The position numbers were made by a program, and so were the translations under genes. The notes under the pieces are model-generated. The model was given only the letters and a program-made list of their open reading frames with translations, searched no databases and was not told the DNA's origin. Positions 39,601 through 50,200 of a DNA stretch of 64,000 nucleotides are shown here, in pieces. Origin of the DNA: Tanypteryx hageni (Eukaryota; Arthropoda; Insecta; Odonata; Petaluridae); assembly GCA_028673005.1 (NCBI GenBank), contig CM054112.1:191057144-191121143 (forward strand). The letters run 5' to 3'. Each line of letters starts with the position of its first letter. Position 1 is the first letter of the stretch.

Positions 39601-42600
39601 CTCTGTATATTTTAGCGACATGGGAAGGGTTGAATTTACACATCAAGGGGTGATAGTAGGTCAATGAAACTTGGCACGCCCCTTGCCCCTGGCTCTAAAA
39701 TTTGGGCAAGGGGGTGCCAAGTTGGTGTGTCACTGTTTTCACCCCATTTAGGGGTGAAATCAATTTTTGTCATAGAGGTTTATGGGCCTCCCATGTTAAT
39801 TTTGGAATTCACGAGGGAAATGTTGAGGTTGGGGATTTTCTACCCCGCTGATTTCAAAAATGAAATCAGTTTTATTCCCTGACCCACCCCTAAGGCAGGG
39901 GTAGCTACCCCTAAGAGAAAAAAATAAAACTTCATAAAAATAATTTCCTGGGGGTTTTCGACCCTGCTGATTACAAAAATGAAGCGTGTTTTATCCCCTG
40001 ACCCACCCCTAAGGCATGGGTAACCCATAAGAGCAAAAATATTTCTTACACCTCATTCAAAGTGTCCTCCATCGGTGTGCAGGCACATGTTGGTTCTCTC
40101 GACGAGGCTTTGCATGCATATGTCGATTCCAACATCGAAGGCAAAGTCATTTCCACACTTCGTGTGATTTCCGCCTTCAGTTCTTCAATGGAATCAAATC
40201 GTTTTTTGTAAACTATTTGCCTCAAGAATCCCCAAAGGAAGAAATCAAACAGAGTGAGGTCAGGACTTCGTAACGTCCACTCAACCATGGAAGCCAATGA
40301 GATAAGCTGCTCCCCACAGATGTTGCAAATGAGGTTCAAAGTTTTTTGAGCATGGTGTGTTGGTGCTCCATCTGGGTCTAGGAAAATTCATCGACCACAA
40401 TTCATCGAAACACAATTCATTGATCACAATTCACCGAATCACAATTCATTGAAAAAGCAATTTATCAAAACACAATTCATCGAAATGTAAATTCACTGAA
40501 CCACAATTCATTGAATGTATTATTCATTGAAATTTCCAATTCACTTTATGGAGATGGGGGAAGGGAGGGAGCAGAAGTAATATAAACGGAATGTTGGCAA
40601 CATGTACATCTTTCAACTGATTATAACAATTGGAAAAATAATAAGTAAGAGCCTGAGAGGATGCTTGCAAAAGTCTGCATGAGTCTTGGAGCAAAATAAT
40701 CTAAACTTTATAAACAATCTCAAATAATACATCAGAGAAAGCTACTACAGATTGTAAAGATTCGGGGTTGTGAGATAAGTTAGACAATCTGGAAACAGCC
40801 TTCTTGTGTAATTTATGGAATATAATACCAGAGAGATTCGGAGCAGTTAGCAAAAAACTTCAAAGTGTTGGTATCTATATCAGCATGGTAGCACAACTAT
40901 ACACTTCACCTACTGAATTTGTGTCAAATATGCGCGAAAGATTTGATGAAATTGAACTTAGCACTATGAATTTCTCTGGGCTCATGGAATATGTTCAAAA
41001 ATAAGAAAAAGAAAATCATTCTTTGATGAAGTGCAAGGTAACAAAATTGAAATGACTGGAAGAGAGAGTTTTTGAGTGAATACTTTTTTGCCTATATTGG
41101 ATAGACTGACATCTGAATTAAGTAGATGCAGTGAAGCGTACAAAACATTCCTAGACCCATTTGAGTTTCTTACTAAAATATGCAATATGGAACCACCATT
41201 AATTTCAGAAAAGGCACAAAATTTGCTGAATACCTACCCGTTAGATCTGGAAGAAACATTTGTAGAAGAATGCCTTCATTTTCATGATTATCTAGCTAAT
41301 AGTTCCGCAATAAGTGAATATAAAACTACTTCACTTATATTCATTAATGAATTCTGTCTTCCCAAATATCGACATTGCATCAAGAATATTTTTGTGTACG
41401 GCGGCTACAAATTGAAGTGCAGAAAGATTGTTCTCCATGTTAAGAAGAATTAAAAACTATTTATGATCAACCATGCCCATTATCGATTAAACAATCTTTC
41501 AACTTTAGCGATTGAAATGGATGTATCGATGTCACTAAATTACGACGATGTCATCAATACTTTTGTGGCTCAGAAGTGTAGAAGAAAGAACTTGTAGTTC
41601 AGTTCCAGAAATATAAGTATTTTTAAGTAACATTATATTTTATACTAGGTCTTAAGTAATAATCTTGTTCCTTTTAAACTCGCCATTGTCATACAAATCG
41701 TGTCTACACTGAAATTTACGGGGGTGGTGATTTCCCAATACAGATGACCAGGGGTGTCAGAAGCACATCTCAAAACAGATCGGATGCATTATTCTCAGGT
41801 GGTCACTTCTACTATTCGGCCCAAGTGAGCATGAAGCATAGTGGATATTGATATGTGATGTTTCCGATCCTCGCTGTCAACTTGAAGTTCGATAATGCAA
41901 TGTTCGACATGATAAGCAACTTTTTGTGCCCTAATATTCAAATCTGTGTATTCAATCTATATAAAAAACAATTTTTTGGGTCAGATCTGGAAATTCTGAG
42001 TGATCAATACGGGAAAATGATGTTTTGAGGAATGATGAATGTGATATAATGTAGCTTTGTTTGTCTAGGGTTATTCTGGGACTTGAATAAATGAACGATG
42101 GATGCGGGAAAATGATCAATGGAGAAACGATAGATCTAGGTTTCACTGTATATATATAAACACAGCACAAATACTTTTTTGTATCTTCTAAATAATACTC
42201 AATTATTATATTTTAATGAAAAAAAGATGCACCGGAAAACAGTGCCTATGGGCACCAACAACTTAAATCCGGTCCTGTGTGTATTGGACGATTACCCAAA
42301 TAGCAGCCAATAGGCAGGTTCTTCACAGCTCTATCAGACCGTTCAGAAAAAATTACGGAACTTTTGAAGAAGAATACACTAATTCATGGTTTCTTTCTTT
42401 ATAATTATTTTGTTATATGTAACCATCGTTCGGACATTTTGGCTAAAGTGCAACATATTCCCCTTGGCTGTGGTGCCGCAAATGACTATGGCCAAATACG
42501 GAACTATGTCCTACAATAATATGTTCTCATATGAATAAACACTGTTTGTACATTGAAAAACTTTTTCTTTTTATTCCAGTAAAACCTTCTGTTAAGATGG

Positions 42601-44157
42601 ATTTGGGTTTGGTTGTTGTAGTTGCATCTTCACTTTATCTCAATATATTACTCTTACTATTTCTAAATTTTTACCAGTTCCTTACAATGACAACTTAAGC
42701 ACTTTTTGAGATGTCATATTGATATCTGTAATTGAGTGTCTCAATAGTCTAGTATATTATACTGACTATTGTTTCATTGGTTTGTGTGTTATGTTTCTGA
42801 TTTGATGATGCCTATTCTAGCCATGTAAATTTCCGGTTAATGGAATAAATAAATGATGATGATGACTATGCAGTTCTCAGAGTTACCATTTTTGGTGCTA
42901 CTGACAGGGGGAGGATATATTGTGCTTCCTCTGAATTTTTAAAATTTCTTTTCATTGTAACGAATATACCTTGATCGTCCATACTACTTTATTATACTGA
43001 CGTTTCACTGTAGTTTGCTCTCCTAACAAACTCCCATCATCTTGTTCACTGTCCCAAATAACACAATCTTCACAGCCATCAAGGTTATTTGAAATGCAGG
43101 ATTTCTTAAAACTTTACTCTGTTCTCTGGAATCATTTTTCATGCAGTCAGGATCCATTGGCAGAGTCTGCGACAACCCAGATTTCTTTATTCTACCTGTT
43201 GGTGTAGTTTCATGTACAGCACTGTCCATTTACTCTGTCTAAAGTTTCTTCATGTTCACTTTAAAAGGACGATTAATACAAACATCTAGTGGCTGTAACA
43301 TAGACGTCATGCCAGCTGGAATAGTCACCTAGTGAGTCTTTCCTTCTCTCAATCTTTGTATCACAGCTTCCATAACATGGCTGCAAAAACTTTGTAGAAT
43401 TCTTCGTCTTCTGCGAGTATAAACATAGATGCTAGCATGTTGCAGTGAATTTACTATCGATGCTCATAATTTATATAACCTGTTCAGAAATCTTCATTTA
43501 AGACACACTTTCCCTTGTTTTTACCAGCCTTTTAGGAAAAATGTGTGTGGGGTACTCAAGTAAATACATTATATACTTGCCTTAACTTTGGTACCTAAGG
43601 AAATCATCCAACTTGCCCATCTCTTGCTATAGTACTGGTTTCAGGCATCAACAATATAATAAATATAAAACAATATAATAAATATAATGAGTCATTGTCA
43701 TAAAATGTATTTTTATCATAAATCTTGGTAGCTTTATTATTAAATACCCTTACCCTAAGTTTGATTTTCAAAATCAGTTTTTGATTCCTTAACTTTTTCC
43801 CTTCTCAGGTTGGACTCTTTCGTAGATCTGGAGTGAAGTCTCGCATTGCCCGGTTACGTGCTGCCAGCGAAGAGGCAGGCTGGGAAATGTATTCTGGAGG
43901 AATTGGAAAGCAAGAGGAGATAACTTGGGCAGATGGTGTTGATGAATCAGGGATTAAGGCTGTGGGTGGAACCAAGTTTTCATACCTTGACGAGCAACAA
44001 GCCTATGACGTGGCAGACATGGTGAAGCTTTATTTCAGGGAGTTACCAGAGGCTCTACTTAGCAGCAAGCTGTCGGATACCTTCATATCAGTTTTCCAGC
44101 GTAAGTTTCTCCTGGGAAAATTATTTATTTTTACAAATTTTTATATTAACTTCGCTT

Positions 44158-44218
<61 letters not shown>

Positions 44219-47200
44219 CCAAAGCTGCTTGCAGGGTTCGAACCACCTCACCTCACATAATACAAGTGATTTAGTCACCTCGGCCACCAGATCCTTAGGT
44301 TGCTGCTGTGATAAATGTGTATTTAAATTTACGTGCGAAGATAGACAAGTGTCAATCATAGCAACGAGATTAAATAAACTATTGTAATTGTTGATGATGT
44401 AAGACAACTTTATTTTAACGTGGATTTGTATTGACACTAGCATTCTTACGTTTTTTGAAGGGTTATTTCTGCTAATAATTGTAGGTTTTTATTAATCTTA
44501 ATTATTATTGATAGTAAGTTTTTATTTATCTTAAAAACTTTTTATTTTTATTCATTTAAGATTATTCTAAAAACTGTTTTCCCTATGAGTTTCATTAAGA
44601 AATACATCTGGAAAATCAAACTACATGTAAGCTTTTGATGAATTTTATTATTATTATTAAATTCTTTTCGCCCCTCTTATAATATTGCTTTATGCATGCA
44701 TTTTATTATTATTACATTATAATCACATTTGTACTGCAATACTATTAATAATCATTAATGCGATCTTCTCAGAATAGTTCAAGTTGAAAATTCATTTGAA
44801 CACTACTTTAGATGACTATATTTATGTATTTTGTGCCATGAACATAATTTTATTCTTTGGAACTGCTCACTTGTGTTATTTTTTACTTTGGATGAAATCT
44901 TTTCTAATTATAGGCCTTTAAGTTGTTCTTGCATTTTTCTAAAAGCCCTCACATTTAAGTTCATATTCCTTTTTTTTCAGTATTTAACATAGGTAATACT
45001 GTTGTAAAGGATGTTAATTTGAACAAATTTAAATAAAACATTTTAAAGTGTTGTGTTGTAGCTTAGCAATTCTTCAGCTAACTATACTTATACAATGGTT
45101 TTATATGGATGGTTGATGTGATGTTAGGAAAAGAACAATAACTATTTTTGTCATTTAAGTTTGGTTACTAAAATATGAAATATTCAAGTTTCACTCCTAC
45201 TAGTATCTAAAGCTGAATTACTCTGAACTAGCAATATATTTTCATTAATTTTAAGCAATATGAATGGATAAGTCAGTATTTTCATTAATGAAACAAAAGA
45301 TACTATCAAACTTCTTACTACTTATATACCAAACATTATTACGTTTGTCACTGAGTTCTCTACTTCTGTTTACCATTCTCACAACTGTAAAAAGATTAAA
45401 GTTTAAATAGAGAGGCCCCCACATCACTCAAGAGCTTCTAGACACTTTTGCAAATTTTTACGCCCATGCAAGCAAAAAGGTTATCATAATTATATTGTAG
45501 AATTTATTCATATTAAAGTATTAATTATATAAAAGTTGGTTATAAAAAATCATTTTTATATCTTGTTTATTGTTTATTAAGACCAGTAATGTTGCCTTTG
45601 TGTTATCCACACTTTGCTTTACTATTTTTTTCCTCGCTCAAAAGTACTGATTTTCTGTTTTCTCATGCAGATGTGCCTGAAGATCAACGTAAGGAAGCAA
45701 TACAATGTCTCCTTCTCCTCTTGCCTGATGAAAATAGAGAAGTTTTGCAGACACTACTTGACTTCTTGGCACAGGTAAAATCTTTTTCAGTTTTCCAAGT
45801 ATTTGTGAAATTTCTTACATACAACATTATTTTGATTTTCAAGACTTGCACTGTCAAATCATTTACAAATGCATATAATATTCTCCTGCACAGGTGGCTT
45901 CTCATTCAAACGAGAACCAAATGACAGTAAGCAACCTTGCCGTTTGTCTGGCACCATCTCTATTTCATCACCATCATCATGGACGCAGCAGTTCCCAGAG
46001 CCAAAGGCACCATTCTCCATCTCCCAGTCAGTCACCTTCTCCATCACCACTGTTAACCCAACCCACCACCACATCTTCTTCATCTTCTACTTCCTCCACT
46101 TCTTCCTCTTCCTCTTCATCTTCATCAACAAATATCACTCAAGGTGAGATACCATTTGGGTTATCTTATTTACACATTTTTATCTTGCTGTCCTACTATT
46201 TTGGAAAAGATTGATCATTTATTTAAGAGTCATAATGAACATTCTTATTGTGTACTTCGTTTAATACTTTTTTAATCTTCCATCTTTAGTTTTGATAAAG
46301 TTGGATAACGACATTTATTTTATGCTATTGATAGTTTATCAATTCACTGTAATGACAGATGATAAACTCACAATGTTCAAATTAATTTTTTTAACCAAAA
46401 CATACCATACAGCTCCAGCCCAACCTCCGAGTCAAGGTGGTGGTACCCCAAAGCGACGTGGTTTGAAGAAGGTGGGTGCACCAGGAGGTATGGTGGTAGT
46501 TGTTGGACCAGCTCCAACTGAGGCATTGTCTACAGCAACCGGGATGCCTGATCCTCGGGAGCTCAGTCAAAGTAGAGCTGCTCATGACTGTCTTCACTTC
46601 TTGCTCAGGGAGCAAACCAGTCTCTTCAGGGTTAGTTATCTTTATTTTACATGCCTTAAATATTCCAATTTGTACCTAGCAACCAATTGCTTTTATAATT
46701 ATACAGAGAATATCATGTAGTGACAGACCGTAAACCTATGCTGAAAGAAGCAAAAATCATGTTTTCCTTCCAATAATATTTACTTCATTTTTCCATATTA
46801 TATTTCTTCAGATGGAAGAAGCTATTTATCTATCCACTCATTGCAGGAGGGAAAATATAGAAGTTATATGATGCACGTCCAATTGCATGCATGCATGTCG
46901 CATTGTGTTATTACTTTGTAATTAAACACCATTGTTTGGAAAGAACAAATTTATGAAAATCTTTAGGGTTATAGAAATATAATTTTTCTCTAAATACTGA
47001 GTCATTTTATCACTGGTGGTTTAATGTGTTGATCTTCTTTCCATTAAAGGTTCCAGATGAGATGTTATCCTGCTGTCGATTCAGTAGCCTTGAAGAAAGT
47101 ATACCTGTCAGTTTGGCAGAGCTGGGTTCTGAAATGGGGTCAGATTGGAGGGCTTATCTCAAGGCATGTGTGGCTTCACTTCTAAAAGAGGCCAGAGACA

Positions 47201-50200
47201 GGTGAGCTAGAAATTTAAGAATAAATGCAAACACAATTAAATCTAAATTAAATTTTGACATTTGAGAAGGAGAAAAAATCCTGTACTTGAACGGGAATCG
47301 AACCCGGGTCTCTCCATTTGCCGGATAGGTGCTTTAACCAACTAAGCTATGATTCTCCTTACTCGGATTGGGGTATTTACGGTGAAGAAGGGCTGAGTAG
47401 TAAACCTCCAACACTAAACGTCCTCACGGAGGCATCGCGGAAAAAATCCCTACTTTAACTCAAGAAAGTGAGTTGGCTTCAATCTAACATGAAACAAAGG
47501 TGTTGAGATGACTTGTTATGCATGCTCGCATAAATCTGAAATTAAATTTTGACATTTGAGAAGGAGATGAGTAGGGGTTTTTTCCGCGATGCCTCAGTGA
47601 GGACGTTTAGTGTTGGAGGTTTACTACTCAGTTAGCCTTTCTTCACCATAAATACCCCAATTCGAGTATGGAGAATCATGCTGGCTTGATAGCTTAGTTG
47701 GTTAAAGCACCTATCCGGCAAACGGGGAGATCCAGGTTCGATTCCCGGTCAAGTACAGGATTTTTTTCTCCTTCTCAAATGTCAAAATTTAATTTCAGAT
47801 TTATGCGAGCATGCATAACAAGTCATCTCAACACCTTTGTTTCTTGTCACTATTAAATCTGTTTATCAATGGAGAATTGACTTTTTGTATTTCTCCTTGA
47901 GTGTAAAATTATTTTTAAGCTTTTCTTAAAATTTCACATGGTTGTGAAAATATTTACTTCATTAAATATTCAAACTAGCAGATTATAATTTTATTAATAT
48001 TAAAACTACTTCACTAATTTTCTTGTTACAGTTATGTATGATATACAAAATAAAATTAACTTCTGCAATAATTGTTGTATTATTATTATTCATCTAAAAA
48101 TATTTATTACCTGCATTATATAAATTTATAATATTCGAGTATGAAATTTAGATCATAAAGATGAATTTTTTATATTTAAGAAAAAATTGTGCATTCTTTG
48201 ACAAAAGTGGATCATAATTATGGCAGAAATATTAGATACAAGGAAATGATACTTGATTCATGTCAATGGGTAAAAAATCTGGTATTCTTCTGCATTAATT
48301 TTATCCAGCCTACTAAGGTTCCTTTCACTATAAAAATTAGCAAATTCCTCAAAGTTAAGACTGAATTTATAGATATTATAAATGCCATTTGTGTAAATAT
48401 AAAAAATCTATAAATATGAGAATACAACTGCATTTGAATTTGGTTTCTTTTTGTTCCTAAGTGATTATGAGAATAATTTTGAAACCGGGAAAAAAATTCT
48501 GCTATCACCAGGAATCAAATCCAGATCTTCCACTAGCCGGATGGATAATCTACCACTGGAAGACCCAGGTTCGATTCCCGGTCATAGCAAACTTTGTTCA
48601 TTTCAAAATTATTCCCAAATTTAAAACTTTTGCCTATCTTTAGATCACTTCATTCCATCAATTCCTATGTGATTATGACAATATTTACAAAATTAATGTT
48701 TTTCTCTAGAAATCGAGTGGGGGCTGGCTGGGTTAGCATCAATATGGGTGGTGGAGGAGAAGGAAGTGGCTGGAGAGGATTAGAAGGAGTTGAGGCCTGG
48801 TGGCGCAAGGTTGGTGATGGGCACCCCTTGCGACTATGGAGGATTGAAGCTGATGTAGAGGCACCACCACCTGAAGTAGCAAGGAGGTTAGTGGTAGACA
48901 TGCTTATTTCTTACTATTGTGTTTATGAGTCGATTATTTGTGAAGTGAAATTGTGTATAGAAAAATTGGAGATTAAATTCTTAAAATTTCTTTATATACA
49001 GTATAGGACCCCTTATCCGGCAAGTTCGGAATTTTGCCAGATTTTGGGATTTTCCAGATTTTGGGCTCTTAGCTTAATATATACTTATATTATATTAAAG
49101 AAGCATTAAAAGTAAAAAATGCAAAGGTTTTATTTGTTTCCCAAATCATTGTATACTTCTGTATTTACAAATGAAGGCCTATTACATGTATTTTCTAAAA
49201 ATAAATTGAAATCACAAATGCATCTTTATCCCTCTCTCATATAACCTGCTACACATACCGTATTTTCCCATCGATAGCGTGCATCTAGTAAATAAAGTGC
49301 ATCTTAATATTTATAACGCTGCTTAAAATGTATAGATAACCTTAAACCTCAAAAACTCAACTCAGGAGGCTAATAGAGTACATAGTAGTCCTTTTGTGAT
49401 TATATATTGTCCCTATGAGTTATCTAACCATATATTTCTTATTGTTGTATTAATCTTGTCACCAGGTCTAGAGCCTAATTGCATTGTATATTTGTAATAA
49501 TAATATCACACAGAAATGTTCTGTTGAAAAATAAAAAATATGTATAATCGTGGTAAAACTCGGGGCTTGAATGAAATGCTTCCTAAAAGAATACACATTG
49601 TTTCGCCAATTATTGATTTTTTAATATGCATGAAATCTCTCTAAAAATTTCTTTTAAACTTGAAAATGTTAGGTTTTTAGCAGTGAAAAATTGTTCAACG
49701 TCATCCGATTTTTCCGAATTACGTACATTTAAGTTGTTAAACAGGACGGAAGAAAATATCGTGAATATTTTGTCAAAAGGGCATAAGAATCGAAGAATCA
49801 TGATAATAAGCATAAAAAAGCATTGTTTTTAAAAAGTCACTTTTTACGCATTTACTTTATTTTGTATATTTAACGTCTACAGTCATTTTTACTAGTTTTC
49901 GACTTTTTGTATCAATCAGAAAATATGGTCATTTTATTGTTTATTGAACTCCGATTATTGCTATGTATTTAGACAGGTAAAATAACAAAAGTCAACGAAT
50001 TTTAATTAAAAATCTCAGAATGTAAAAAATGTAAACTTGAGAAAAATAAGGAAAAAGTTCTCGGCAGTATTTTTCACTGTTTTCCACCACCCAAATAGAC
50101 GGAAATTGAAGCCTTTGCCTATCTAAATACATAGCGTTAATCAGAACTTCCATGGGGATTTTTCGCCATGATTACATATTTTTACAGACATTTCTGAGCC

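Noticed and set aside
40384..40545. CRISPR array
   Set aside because: The units are short, degenerate and have no unique spacers, and the DNA is eukaryotic.
44216..44295. A tRNA-Leu/Ser gene on the - strand
   Set aside because: Acceptor stem is absent and the sequence runs straight into (TA)n; a SINE fragment explains it better.
47692..47766. A genuine tRNA gene
   Set aside because: A and B boxes are good, but the anticodon stem-loop pairs poorly and the unit lies in a repeat with an inverted partner, so it is a tRNA-derived repeat.
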